This document shows, one piece after another, positions 1 through 8,828 of a stretch of DNA of 64,000 bases. Below the pieces are notes generated by a model. The model saw only the letters and a program-made list of their open reading frames with translations. It was not told where the DNA came from and did not search any database. This DNA is from G963668435 sp963668435 (GTDB lineage Bacteria > Latescibacterota > Latescibacteria > Latescibacterales > Latescibacteraceae), in the NCBI GenBank assembly GCA_963668435.2, contig CAXXSC010000003.1:186001-250000 (forward strand). Direction: 5' to 3'. Every line of letters starts with the position of its first letter. Within the stretch, counting starts at the first letter, position 1. Made by a program: the position numbers and the translations under genes.

Positions 1-486
1 GTTGCCAAGGGCGAGGATTGCGGCCGTGAGGCTGCCGCGAACGCTATCAACAGCCCTCTGCTCGAGGAAGCCTCCATCAAGGGTTCCAGGGGTGTGCTCT
101 TTAATATCAGCGGCGGCGCAGGGCTTTCTCTCTGGGATATCGATCAGGCTGCTTCGCTGATCCAGGAAGAGGTCGGTGATGAGGCCCGCATCATTGTCGG
201 TGCCGGTAACGATGACGAGCTCGAAGATGACGAGATCAAGGTCACGATCATTGCCACCGGTTTCAATACAGTCGAAGAGGTCGCTATTGAAGATGAGGCG
301 GTTGAGGATGATGATATTGCACGGTTCATTCAGCGCAGCGAGCCCGATGCCGATATTCTTAATAAGGTCCATGAGTTTGCCGGCTACCAGTGCAATGAAC
401 AGGAGCAGCACGTTATTAAGGACGGTTTCTTTTCAACCCAGGAACAGGACCGCAGGCCGGCATTTGTCCGTCATGCGCTCGATTGA
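1..486 (+). CDS. ftsZ: Cell division protein FtsZ, C-terminal part (5' end outside window)
   Basis: FtsZ is the tubulin-like GTPase that forms the cytokinetic ring at midcell. The window opens in codon phase 1 inside its C-terminal domain. Visible family features are an AI-SPLLEE segment, the GVLFNISGGAGLSL strand-loop, a DEARIIVGA stretch and KVTIIATGF. About 161 residues remain. After an acidic linker (roughly residues 95-105 of the visible part) the protein ends in RRPAFVRHALD, which resembles the conserved C-terminal peptide that binds FtsA/ZipA-type anchors. The tail looks intact. The N-terminal GTP-binding half lies upstream of the window. Confidence 0.95.
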   Translation, partial: VAKGEDCGREAAANAINSPLLEEASIKGSRGVLFNISGGAGLSLWDIDQAASLIQEEVGDEARIIVGAGNDDELEDDEIKVTIIATGFNTVEEVAIEDEAVEDDDIARFIQRSEPDADILNKVHEFAGYQCNEQEQHVIKDGFFSTQEQDRRPAFVRHALD

Positions 487-536
487 GACAGGGTAATGTG
501 TAGAGCTTTCGACGATCTCCGTGCAGGAATGATATC

Positions 537-2057
537 ATGAGCGGAGTTGAAAAGGATGGGCAGCATACGATACTGCTCGTATATCCGGACAGCAGGGAAG
601 CTGCGCTCGGTTCGCCGGGTTTCCGGGAGGTGTTCAGGTCTTTCGAAAGCGATGACAGGTTTCTTTGCGACTGGGCTTGGTATGACAGGAAAAATGGCCT
701 TGTCGAATGTGAGGATTACAACAGGCGAAGCCGTTATGACTGTATTGCGTTGAGTGTCCCCTATGAGCTTCTCTTTGCAAATGCAGTCGAGGCGCTCATT
801 GCGCTCAGTATAGAGCCGGAACGCGGGTTGCGCGAGGATGATGCTCCGCTGATAGTTATCGGCGGAGTAGTCCCGACATTGAATCCGTCACCTGCCTCGG
901 TTATCGCCGACATGGTCTTCACGGGAGAAGCAGAAGAAAAAGCCGCTGACGCGGTAAGCCGTCAAATCAGTAAAACGGGGGCGGCCAATAAACTCACCCC
1001 CATGTCAGGTGTTACCGCACCTGAGAACCAATTGGCCGCCCCTCGTTTTTATATTCCCGCCGAGTGTATTGATTCCTCACTTATGATAAGTTTTGACAAT
1101 CCTTCGGGTTCGGCCTTCAGCGGCGCCGGGCTGGTCGAGATCGGACGTGGCTGCTCGCGGGCCTGCAGATTCTGCGCCGCCGGTCATATTTACCTTCCGG
1201 TGAGGCACAGATCAGTTGATGCAATCCTTAAGGATGTGGACTCGTTCAATGGCCGGGCCGATCGTATCGGCCTTGTCGGCTCCTCCATATCTGATCACAG
1301 GGAGCTTCCCGCAATACTCTCCGGTATACTCGATCGAGGTTTCGGGCTGACCACCTCGTCGTTCAGGGCGGACATGCTGACAGAGGAACTTGTCGAGCTT
1401 CTTGTGCGCGGCGGACTCAAGACGCTGACTATCGCGCCCGAGGGCGGCAGTGAGCGCATGCGTAATATCATGAACAAGAATCTGAGTGAGGGGGCTATCC
1501 TCAAGGCGGCTTACAATGCCGCAAAAGGCGGAATCAGTACGCTCCGCCTGTACTTTATTGTTGGAATGCCGTGGGAAAACGAGGAGGATATTTCTGCCAT
1601 AACTGCTCTCTGTGACAGGATTGCAGAAACAGTTAAACCTTACAATGCCAGGATTACCGTCTCGCTCAATCCCTTCATTCCGAAAGCGCAGACACCATTC
1701 CAGTGGTGCCCGATGGCGAGTGATAAGTATCTGGAAACCGTTTACCGCAAACTGAAAAAGGCGTTTCTCAAACGGAAAGGCATATCGCTGAAAATGTTAA
1801 GTATACGGACTGCGCAGCGCGAGGCGGTGATCGGCCTTGGCGGTGAGGAGGTTGGAATGGCGATAATCGAAAATGCCCGTGATTCAGTCCCCTGGAAAAA
1901 AGCCCTCAAAAACAATAATGTCGATATTGACCGCCTGCTCTATTGTTTCAAAGAGCGCGATGCCCGATTTCCCTGGAACAGCCCGTCGGCAGATAAAAGA
2001 AAAGCGGCTCTCTACGCGTCATTTGAAAACGCTAGAAGAACCGCTCAATCTCTTTAG
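537..2057 (+). CDS. Radical SAM protein with B12-binding-like N-terminal region
   Basis: This 506-residue protein has a 4Fe-4S radical SAM motif, CSRACRFC (CX3CX2C), near residues 206-213. A GRG precedes the motif and an APEGGSER glycine-rich SAM-binding segment follows. The N-terminal 190 residues resemble the cobalamin-binding-like region of the TIGR03960 / DUF2344-linked radical SAM family (LSVPYELLFANAVEAL, VIGGVVPTLNPSP, GEAEE). Those relatives are often linked to RNA or cell-envelope genes, but the substrate here is unknown. ATG 537 has an AGGAA upstream. It lies about 50 bp after ftsZ and may be cotranscribed with it. It ends only 16 bp from convergent rpmB, with no clear hairpin between them. 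Confidence 0.85.
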   Translation: MSGVEKDGQHTILLVYPDSREAALGSPGFREVFRSFESDDRFLCDWAWYDRKNGLVECEDYNRRSRYDCIALSVPYELLFANAVEALIALSIEPERGLREDDAPLIVIGGVVPTLNPSPASVIADMVFTGEAEEKAADAVSRQISKTGAANKLTPMSGVTAPENQLAAPRFYIPAECIDSSLMISFDNPSGSAFSGAGLVEIGRGCSRACRFCAAGHIYLPVRHRSVDAILKDVDSFNGRADRIGLVGSSISDHRELPAILSGILDRGFGLTTSSFRADMLTEELVELLVRGGLKTLTIAPEGGSERMRNIMNKNLSEGAILKAAYNAAKGGISTLRLYFIVGMPWENEEDISAITALCDRIAETVKPYNARITVSLNPFIPKAQTPFQWCPMASDKYLETVYRKLKKAFLKRKGISLKMLSIRTAQREAVIGLGGEEVGMAIIENARDSVPWKKALKNNNVDIDRLLYCFKERDARFPWNSPSADKRKAALYASFENARRTAQSL

Positions 2058-2073
2058 CTGGCAGAATGTCCTG

Positions 2074-2265
2074 TCAACCGGCCTTGATGACCTTGCCGCT
2101 TCTCAGGCAGCGGGTGCAGACTTTGATGCGCTTGGTGCTGCCGTCGACCTTGGCACGAACCTTGACCAGGTTGGGCTTGAACGTACGTTTGGTCTTGTTG
2201 TGGGCATGGCTGACATTGTTGCCGACCAGACGTTTCTTGCCGCAGATGTCACATTCACGAGACAT
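2074..2265 (-). CDS. rpmB: 50S ribosomal protein L28
   Basis: A 63-residue protein matching L28 over its whole length: MSRECDICGKK at the start, the HAHNKTKRTF core and a VCTRCLRSGKV end. The CxxC pairs (CDIC and CTRC) mark the zinc-binding form of L28. L28 sits near the exit-site side of the large subunit and is needed for 70S assembly. The start is supported by a GGAGG 5-9 bases upstream of the minus-strand ATG. It is a monocistronic-looking gene, convergent with the radical SAM gene. Confidence 0.97.
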   Translation of the reverse strand: MSRECDICGKKRLVGNNVSHAHNKTKRTFKPNLVKVRAKVDGSTKRIKVCTRCLRSGKVIKAG

Positions 2266-2413
2266 GATCTATCCTCCGATTTGTCATTAAAATTCATATA
2301 CAGACCATAAATATACAAAAAAACCAGGTGGATAGAAAGATATTTTTTTAACCTGCACGTCTGTCATGCAAAAAGTCTCCGCTGGTCAATTATAAACGCA
2401 TCATGGCCGGTGT

Positions 2414-3289
2414 TCAGTCGAATGATCCGAAAAGCTTGACTTCGCGTTCGAGCCTGTTGCCGGTTTTTTCCTCGATTATATTTTCCACTTTTTCGATGAG
2501 TGTGAGCACGTCTTTGGCTGTGGCGTTGTCGGTGTTGACGATGAAATTGGCGTGGAAATTCGCTATTTCCGCGCCGCCGATCCGCATACCCTTGAGCCCA
2601 AGCGAATCGATGAGCCTGCCCGCCTGGAGGTTTTTCGCGTGATCGTTCTTGAAAATACAGCCGCAGGAGGGGTGGTCGAAATGATGACGCTCGTTTCTGA
2701 ATCTGTCGGTTTCGTCCATACGTGCGCGTATTGCCGTTTTATCGCCATCCTGCCAGCCAAGCTCCATCTCGCAGATATACCAGCCGTCCGCGATCAGGCT
2801 GTTTTTCTTGTAGGCGAAATCGAGCTCGGATGCCTCAATACGCCTGATCCCTTTTTCCGGATGTACCGCGGTGACAGCGAGGAGGACATCCGACACGTTG
2901 ATATCTGCGAAACGGGCGTTCCCTGCGAGTGCACCGCCGATTGTCCCCGGAAGCTTGTAGAGGAATTCAAGGCCGCTTTTCCCGTGATCGAGCGCGATTT
3001 CCGCAGCGCGTGTCGAACTGAGACCGGCACCGGCTGTCAGGTGATCTTCAGCGGCTGTTTGGCTGTCCATCCTTGTCATGATGATAACCGCGCCGTCCCA
3101 GAACCCATCGCCGATAAGGACATTCGAGCCGCCTGCGAGCATGAAGAAGGGGGTTTTGTTTCGAGTCAGTAAGGCGAGAATGTCACCGAGCTCGTCGGCG
3201 TTTTCCGGAAAATAGACATCACGGGCGATGCCGCCGATCTTATAAGAGGTATACTCTGCGAGTGGTACATTGTGTTCAGCTTCGATCAT
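2414..3289 (-). CDS. murB: UDP-N-acetylenolpyruvoylglucosamine reductase MurB
   Basis: MurB reduces UDP-GlcNAc-enolpyruvate to UDP-MurNAc with NADPH and FAD in the cytoplasmic stage of peptidoglycan synthesis. The 291 residues hold the FAD-binding GGSNVLIGDG and LPGTIGGALAGNA motifs, a TSYKIGG N-terminus and the C-terminal catalytic region. In the active-site loop the usual PSAGSxFKN reads PSCGCIFKN, so the proton-donor serine position is cysteine (codon at 2657-2659). It lies 32 bp downstream of the sulfatase on the same strand, an unusual partner. Length and motif order are normal, so the enzyme is probably functional. Confidence 0.95.
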   Translation of the reverse strand: MIEAEHNVPLAEYTSYKIGGIARDVYFPENADELGDILALLTRNKTPFFMLAGGSNVLIGDGFWDGAVIIMTRMDSQTAAEDHLTAGAGLSSTRAAEIALDHGKSGLEFLYKLPGTIGGALAGNARFADINVSDVLLAVTAVHPEKGIRRIEASELDFAYKKNSLIADGWYICEMELGWQDGDKTAIRARMDETDRFRNERHHFDHPSCGCIFKNDHAKNLQAGRLIDSLGLKGMRIGGAEIANFHANFIVNTDNATAKDVLTLIEKVENIIEEKTGNRLEREVKLFGSFD

Positions 3290-3321
3290 ATCGCTTCTTT
3301 CTGTTCATATGATTGATAATT

Positions 3322-4767
3322 TTATTTCGGCCAGGGATAGGCGTTGGAACCGGCATCGGGATGCACCGGGCCTGCCGGCAGACTTTTATTCCATGCAAGC
3401 AGCTGCCGCGACAAGCGTTCGACAATTTCAGGCTTCTGCTCTGCGCGGTTGGACAGTTCGTTCGGGTCATTCGGTATATCGAACAGTTCAACCCGCGAAA
3501 GGTCGGGGTTCATGAGCAGTTTCCAGTTGCCGTCCCGTATGGCCAGCATCGGGCTTTTATGCAGCACATGGCCGTAAACCGGGAAACGGTTCTCCCACAT
3601 CAGCGGCAGGGAGCGCTTCAGGGCTCTGCCTTTCAGTGCATTGGACATATCGACACCGTCAGCAGCGATAGTATTCGGCGGTTTTGTTCCTGCAAGCGAG
3701 CATATGGTCGGCAGGTAATCGGTTCCTCCGATGACAGTCTCGTTATCGACTCGTCCGGCGGGAATGCCTTTCGGCCACCTGACAATGAAAGGTTCCCTGA
3801 TGCCGCCCTCGTAGAGACTGCGCTTGATACCCCTGAACGGACCGGAGTTGGTGCTGCTTGCGCCGCCGTAATGGGACACGCCCGGAATGAGTCCCGATTC
3901 CGGTCCGTTGTCGCTGGAAAATATGACCACGGTGTTGTCGGCAAGCCCCTCCTCGTCGAGCACGTCGAGGATACGTCCTATCTGACGGTCAATGTTGGCG
4001 AGGACCGCATACCATACCTGCAGCGCTCCCTTATGGTCACCCCAGCGCGGCGAAAGATGATCGAACGGTGCAAGTTCTTCGTCCGATGGGTGCAGCGGTG
4101 AATGTGGATCGTATAGCCAGGCGTTGACATAGAATGGATGGTTTTTGTTCTCGCGGACGAATGCGATTGTTTCGTCGGCGATCATTTCGCTTGATCCCGG
4201 GCGTTTGCGCGGCCCGTCGAGACAGTTTTTATAGATATCGATACCGTATTCGGTAGGATCAGGTACTCCAGCTATTTTGCCGGAAAGGTGCCATTTTCCG
4301 AAATGCCCGGTCCTGTAGCCGGACTTTTTGAGTATGCCGGTGACTGTCGGTTCGCCGGGATCGACAAAATCCGGCATGCCGCGTTCTTCATTCAGCTCTT
4401 TTTTAGCGAGATAATCGTGAATGCCCAGTTCCGAGGGGAAACGGCCGGTCATGAGTCCTGTCCGGCTGGGAGAGCAGACCGCCGAGGATACGTAGAACTG
4501 CGTGAAAAGGGTGCCTTCTTTTGCAAGACGGTCGATGTTCGGCATTTCAAGGTCGCCGCGGACTATCCAGCCGCCGTGGGCCTTGACCTGACGGTAGCCG
4601 TGGCAGGGAAGGTCCGCCCAACCGAGATCGTCGCAGAAAATGAAAATGAAATTGGGACGTCCGGTATCTGCCGTCGCCGTATTTTTTCCGAATGAGGGCG
4701 CGATCAGGCCGCATGTGCCTGCCAATGCGCTGTCTTTCAAAAACTGTCTGCGTGTTTTTTCCGGCAT
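3322..4767 (-). CDS. Tat-exported sulfatase (arylsulfatase family)
   Basis: A 481-residue type I sulfatase, which hydrolyses sulfate esters of sugars or other organics. The N-terminus carries a twin-arginine signal (RRQFLK, residues 6-11, then a hydrophobic stretch), so export in the folded state is expected. The CSPSRTGLMTGR motif places the formylglycine precursor at Cys98. Metal ligands are seen in FIFCDDLGW (residues 43-50) and VIFSSDNGPES. The C-terminal region has the usual FDIPNDPNE segment. An SGA-type ribosome site (GGAGA) precedes the ATG. A sulfatase-maturing radical SAM enzyme is not recognised nearby. The substrate cannot be told from the sequence. Confidence 0.93.
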   Translation of the reverse strand: MPEKTRRQFLKDSALAGTCGLIAPSFGKNTATADTGRPNFIFIFCDDLGWADLPCHGYRQVKAHGGWIVRGDLEMPNIDRLAKEGTLFTQFYVSSAVCSPSRTGLMTGRFPSELGIHDYLAKKELNEERGMPDFVDPGEPTVTGILKKSGYRTGHFGKWHLSGKIAGVPDPTEYGIDIYKNCLDGPRKRPGSSEMIADETIAFVRENKNHPFYVNAWLYDPHSPLHPSDEELAPFDHLSPRWGDHKGALQVWYAVLANIDRQIGRILDVLDEEGLADNTVVIFSSDNGPESGLIPGVSHYGGASSTNSGPFRGIKRSLYEGGIREPFIVRWPKGIPAGRVDNETVIGGTDYLPTICSLAGTKPPNTIAADGVDMSNALKGRALKRSLPLMWENRFPVYGHVLHKSPMLAIRDGNWKLLMNPDLSRVELFDIPNDPNELSNRAEQKPEIVERLSRQLLAWNKSLPAGPVHPDAGSNAYPWPK

Positions 4768-4800
4768 GAGAATAGTCTCCAGTCTGTTCTACCTTTTCAA

Positions 4801-5313
4801 TCAGACCACTTTGGCTATCGTTGACGCGATAAGTCCCGCTATCGGTGGAAAGAAAAATGTGCTCACTATGCGGATTGCCGTAAAACGCCAGCCGAGAATC
4901 CCAATCTCCATCGGTAACCGTGCAACCGCCCATAATGACCAGCTTGTCAGGAATGCCACCATTGTTCCGGGACTTGCCCCGGCTTTCAGGAGCGACGCCA
5001 CGACGGGCAGGCTCACATAGGGGCCTCCGGGTGTTATTCCGCCCGCGAGAGTGCCGATGAAAATGCCGCGTATTCCCGATTCAGCTCCAACCCATCGTGA
5101 CAGGAGGTCTTGCGGTAAAAGTACCTGCACCATGCCTGCCACGACAAAAGCGAAAAATATCAACGGCAGAATTTCGACAGTGGTTCTGAATGCAGTTTTC
5201 ATCCCGTTTATATGCTCACCGCCACCTTTGTTGTAGGCGGCAATGAACAGGACAAGGGCGAGTCCCGCCATGATGAGCGTCGGGCCGAGCATTGGATTCT
5301 TCCTCGTTTTCAT
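4801..5313 (-). CDS. Half-size permease of the DUF318 / YraQ-ArsP type
   Basis: A 170-residue membrane protein with about five hydrophobic segments. It carries the family's VGAESGIRGIFIGTLAGG and GGPYVSLPVVASLL-like loops. DUF318 permeases are normally about 300 or more residues long with two related halves; this one corresponds to one half, a known short subtype. Some members (ArsP) export trivalent organoarsenicals. Nothing here identifies the substrate, and the nearest arsenic gene is 9.5 kb away. It sits 33 bp upstream of the sulfatase in the same direction, so the two may be cotranscribed. Confidence 0.75.
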   Translation of the reverse strand: MKTRKNPMLGPTLIMAGLALVLFIAAYNKGGGEHINGMKTAFRTTVEILPLIFFAFVVAGMVQVLLPQDLLSRWVGAESGIRGIFIGTLAGGITPGGPYVSLPVVASLLKAGASPGTMVAFLTSWSLWAVARLPMEIGILGWRFTAIRIVSTFFFPPIAGLIASTIAKVV

Positions 5314-5457
5314 AGAGTGCCCCGAATACCGGTTAAACAGTACAATGAATAGTACGGATTATTTTCATTTACCGCAAGGTCATATCATCCGGGGAGTATG
5401 GAAGGTGAAAGCGATTTTCAGGTGTTGCGGTCGGGGTGCAGGGGCGGTATGTAACGG

Positions 5458-6309
5458 TTATTTTTTTACTGTCGGATCAAGGATGTCCCTGAGGCCGTCG
5501 CCAAGCATGTTGAACCCCATCACGGTCAGGAAAAGCGCGAGACCGGGGAAAACATAAATCCATGGTTTCGATGCGGTCGCGAGATATGCCTGCCCCTCGG
5601 TTATCATACGGCCCCATGAAGGGATGTGCGGTTCGGCGCCAAGGCCGAGGAATGACAGCCACGCCTCGGTGAGGATATTGCCGGCGATGCCTATGGTTGC
5701 GGCGACAATGATCGGCGCCATGGCGTTGGGGAGCACATGGCGGACGAGTGTTCTCTGCCAGCTGAAACCGAGGGCAACGCTGGCGCTGACATATTCCTCG
5801 TTACGTATTTCCATGACCTTGGAACGTACGAGGCGGGCGATTGTTGTCCAGCCGATCAGCCCGAGCACGACGAATATCTTGTTCACCGAGGGATTCTCGA
5901 AAATCGCCATCACCGCCAGGGCGAAGAGCGCCGCGGGCATGGCGAGGAAAATGTCGGTTGTTCGCATGATCAGCGTGTCGATCTTACCGCCGAAATAGCC
6001 AGAAACTGCGCCGAGGAATGTGCCGATCAGGACAGAAATCGCCATCGCGAGAATACCCACCTTGAGTGATATCCGTGTGCCGAAAATCACCCTGCTGAAT
6101 ATGTCCCGTCCCAGACTGTCTGTGCCGAACGGATGCTCGAACGAGGGCGCGAGCTCCTTGATTGTCAGGTCAATCGCATAGGGGTCGTTGACAGATATCA
6201 GTGGTGAAAAAGCCGCCGCCGAAAGGAAAATACCGACAATGACAATGCCGATCAGGGCGTTCTTGCTGCGGAGGACTGTTTTCGCCGATATGCGTGTGTA
6301 TGAACTCAT
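5458..6309 (-). CDS. ABC transporter permease, DppC/OppC family
   Basis: A 283-residue inner-membrane subunit of a peptide/nickel-type ABC importer. An N-terminal membrane helix (LIGIVIVGIFLSAAAF) is followed by the HPFGTDSLGRDIFSR signature typical of DppC proteins. The BPD_transp_1 domain has a coupling-helix EAA-like loop (ASVALGFSWQRTLVRHVLPN). It pairs with the DppB-type subunit 141 bp upstream. The substrate may be a peptide or another small molecule. No ATPase subunit follows it. Confidence 0.93.
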   Translation of the reverse strand: MSSYTRISAKTVLRSKNALIGIVIVGIFLSAAAFSPLISVNDPYAIDLTIKELAPSFEHPFGTDSLGRDIFSRVIFGTRISLKVGILAMAISVLIGTFLGAVSGYFGGKIDTLIMRTTDIFLAMPAALFALAVMAIFENPSVNKIFVVLGLIGWTTIARLVRSKVMEIRNEEYVSASVALGFSWQRTLVRHVLPNAMAPIIVAATIGIAGNILTEAWLSFLGLGAEPHIPSWGRMITEGQAYLATASKPWIYVFPGLALFLTVMGFNMLGDGLRDILDPTVKK

Positions 6310-6450
6310 GATGACTCAGCTTTCAAAAGAATTATTTGCCACAAAACGTTTCTGGGCATTTTGTGTCTTATCGTGGCTATCAAAAACAGTGTAACACATG
6401 CTGCGTTCTATATTGTGTATCAACTCTGTGTTCTCTAAAGCTTATTTTTT

Positions 6451-7392
6451 CTAGTCCTCTTTGCCTTCCAGACGTATCCTCGGGTCGAGCCATGCATACG
6501 AGAGATCGACCAGAAGGTTTGCCACGACAAAAATGAACGCGAGGAATATCACGCAGCCCTCGACAACCGGAAGGTCACGGACCCTGATAGCGTCGACCGC
6601 GGCACGTCCCAGACCCGGCCATGCGAATACCGTCTCGGTGGCGACCGCACCGCCGAGGAGGGCGGCGAAATTGAGCCCGATAACGGTGATCACCGGGATG
6701 AACGCGTTCCTCAGTGCATGGCGGAGAATGACGACATGCTCGGCGAGGCCCTTGGCGCGGGCTGTCCTGATGTAGTCGCGCCCGATAATTTCCAGCATGC
6801 TCGAACGCATCATGCGGGCTATGTAGCCGGTCGAGATTGCCGCGAGTGATATCGCCGGCAGGAAAATATGCCTGAGATCACCGTTTCTGCCGTAGCCGCC
6901 AACAGGGAACCAGCCCATGCCGGAGGCAAACAGCAGTATCAGCATCATTCCCAGCCAGAACACCGGTGTCGATATGCCGGTCAACGAAAACACCATCACC
7001 AGCCAGTCGAGGATGCCGTTTCTGAACACAGCCGCGATGATCCCTGCCGCGATGCCAAAAATGACCGCGATTATCATGCTTGCCAGTGCGAGTTTGGCGG
7101 TTGCGGGCAGGCGCTCGGCGATGATTGTGCTCACTGGCCGTTTCTGACGGTAGGACATGCCGAGATCGCCTTTTGCCAGACGGCCGATGAATTTGGCGTA
7201 CTGGACATAGAGCGGCCTGTCGAGGCCCATTTCGTGACGGATCGCCGCGAGCGTAGCCTCGTCGCCGTGTTGACCCATCAGCATGCGCGCCGGGTCGCCC
7301 GGAACGACGAACATGAGGGCGAACACGATTGTAGCGACACCCAGAAGGATCGGGATTGTCATGAAAAGGCGTCGTATGATATAGGCAGTCAT
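6451..7392 (-). CDS. ABC transporter permease, DppB/OppB family
   Basis: A 313-residue inner-membrane subunit. It begins MTAYIIRRLFMTIPILLGV, the classic DppB N-terminal helix, with VVPGDPARMLMG after it. The coupling loop RTARAKGLAEHVVILRHAL is present. It forms the second half of the translocation pore with the DppC-type protein. The ribosome-binding site is weak (CCGGAACTT). A short heptanucleotide repeat lies between it and the upstream propeller gene, so the genes form a loose operon rather than an overlapping one. Confidence 0.93.
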   Translation of the reverse strand: MTAYIIRRLFMTIPILLGVATIVFALMFVVPGDPARMLMGQHGDEATLAAIRHEMGLDRPLYVQYAKFIGRLAKGDLGMSYRQKRPVSTIIAERLPATAKLALASMIIAVIFGIAAGIIAAVFRNGILDWLVMVFSLTGISTPVFWLGMMLILLFASGMGWFPVGGYGRNGDLRHIFLPAISLAAISTGYIARMMRSSMLEIIGRDYIRTARAKGLAEHVVILRHALRNAFIPVITVIGLNFAALLGGAVATETVFAWPGLGRAAVDAIRVRDLPVVEGCVIFLAFIFVVANLLVDLSYAWLDPRIRLEGKED

Positions 7393-7408
7393 TTTTTAAG
7401 TTCCGGAA

Positions 7409-7436
7409 TTCAGGATTCAGTAGTCAGGACTCAGAA
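7409..7436. repeat. Degenerate heptanucleotide tandem repeat (4 units)
   Basis: Four 7-bp units in a row, TTCAGGA, TTCAGTA, GTCAGGA and CTCAGAA, share the pattern NTCAGNA. They lie between the propeller gene and the DppB-type gene. Each unit differs from the others, so this is an old or degenerate array. A related heptad array is at 18754-18788. Confidence 0.6.
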
Positions 7437-7441
7437 ATTTC

Positions 7442-8788
7442 TCATCTCATCAGCATCATGCGATGGTTCACAACGCTTTTCTCGTTGCCGATTCGTGCGA
7501 TATAGACACCGGACGATACCGGATTGCCCGCGCTGTCGGTACCGTTCCAGACGATACTATGATTTCCGGCGGGCATGTGCCTGTCCGCCAGAGATGCGAC
7601 TCGTTGTCCGAGACAATTGAATATATCTATTTTTATGCTGCCGTCGCAAGGCAGTGTATAGCGTATTTCGGTGTTCGGGTTGAATGGGTTGGGACTGTTG
7701 GAAATTGTGATGGTTTGTGAAGGTTCTGCAGATGTGTCAGCAACACTGGTTGCATATTGATCGTACCTGGTAAGGCACTGATACGTTTCAGATTTCATGT
7801 TGTCGTGTTTGTGTGAGTAAAACCATATAACATTATCGAAGCCCACAGTAATGTTCCGCATATCTTCCTGCAAGTCTGTATCCGGCTCAAGGACGACATC
7901 CCAGGAATTTCCATCGAAACAGATGAGGCCTTTGTCGCATGTAATCCATAGCTTGTCCTCTGAATCAATCGCAAAATTACGCAATGAATGTCCACTATCG
8001 ATTGTGTCGAAAGAATATGTGAAAAATTCCAAGCCGTCGTATTTCGTGATACCTTCTGACGATGTAAACCAGACATGGTCGTTCGAGTCGATCTCCATGC
8101 TTCCTACTAGCCCGATCGTTTCCCCGTTCATTTCAAGCAGTTTCTCCCATTTTACACCGTCGAATCGGGAGAGCCCGTTGCCTGTAGCCACCCAAAGAGT
8201 GCCGTCATTCGATATCGCGAGATCAATTATTCTGTTGTCGGTCAATCCGTTCGATTTATCATATATTGTCCACGTTTCACCGTCATATCGTGTCAGCCCG
8301 CGGTAATAAGTTTTGTTCGTCCAGGAATAATACTCGGCTCCAGCCCAGACTACCCCGTCCTTATCCACAGCGATTGTCCTGATTGCATCGCTCGCGAGGC
8401 CGGATTCCTCCTGGTAATATGTCCACGTTTCACCGTCGAAATGCGAAATACCACCTGTGTAGTCTCTGAAGCCTATGCCAGTGGCGGCATAACCACCAAT
8501 CCACAATGATCTGTCAGGGGCGAAATCGATAGAGCGGATGGGTATACCGCATCCCTTATAATCGGCAACAAGCTCGCAGGATTCCCCATTGTACTTGTAT
8601 AAACCATAATTGTATGTGCCGATAAGGACGTCTCCGCTGTCATCAACGGCAAGTGTCATTATATCAGGCATGATATACTCACCATAATAGAGTATTGTTG
8701 TTTCAACATAACCATCGGCAAAACACATCTGCACACAAAATAGCAAAGCGGCAAGCATAAAACCCGTTGAAATCAATCTCGCTCTCAT
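7442..8788 (-). CDS. Exported beta-propeller protein with FCB-type C-terminal sorting domain
   Basis: A 448-residue protein starting at the minus-strand ATG at 8788, preceded by GGGAGG. It has a signal peptide (residues 1-24, hydrophobic LAALLFCVQMCFA). At least six repeats follow, of the two-component-regulator propeller type (LAISNDGTLWVATGNGL, IAVDKDGVVWAGA, FDGETWTYY). The last 80 residues read NPFNPNTEIRY ... LGQRVASL ... GVYIARI, a FlgD-Ig-like / por-secretion-type domain common in FCB phyla. A sensor or ligand-binding surface protein is likely, but the role is unknown. It is inserted between the solute-binding protein and permeases of an ABC importer. Confidence 0.85.
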   Translation of the reverse strand: MRARLISTGFMLAALLFCVQMCFADGYVETTILYYGEYIMPDIMTLAVDDSGDVLIGTYNYGLYKYNGESCELVADYKGCGIPIRSIDFAPDRSLWIGGYAATGIGFRDYTGGISHFDGETWTYYQEESGLASDAIRTIAVDKDGVVWAGAEYYSWTNKTYYRGLTRYDGETWTIYDKSNGLTDNRIIDLAISNDGTLWVATGNGLSRFDGVKWEKLLEMNGETIGLVGSMEIDSNDHVWFTSSEGITKYDGLEFFTYSFDTIDSGHSLRNFAIDSEDKLWITCDKGLICFDGNSWDVVLEPDTDLQEDMRNITVGFDNVIWFYSHKHDNMKSETYQCLTRYDQYATSVADTSAEPSQTITISNSPNPFNPNTEIRYTLPCDGSIKIDIFNCLGQRVASLADRHMPAGNHSIVWNGTDSAGNPVSSGVYIARIGNEKSVVNHRMMLMR

Positions 8789-8828
8789 CCTTAACCTCCC
8801 ATTATTGACAGATAGTTTTTTGCTGTGC

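Noticed and set aside
3313..4101. 262-residue plus-strand frame across the end of the sulfatase gene
   Set aside because: No domain or ribosome site; the sulfatase on the minus strand has full motifs.
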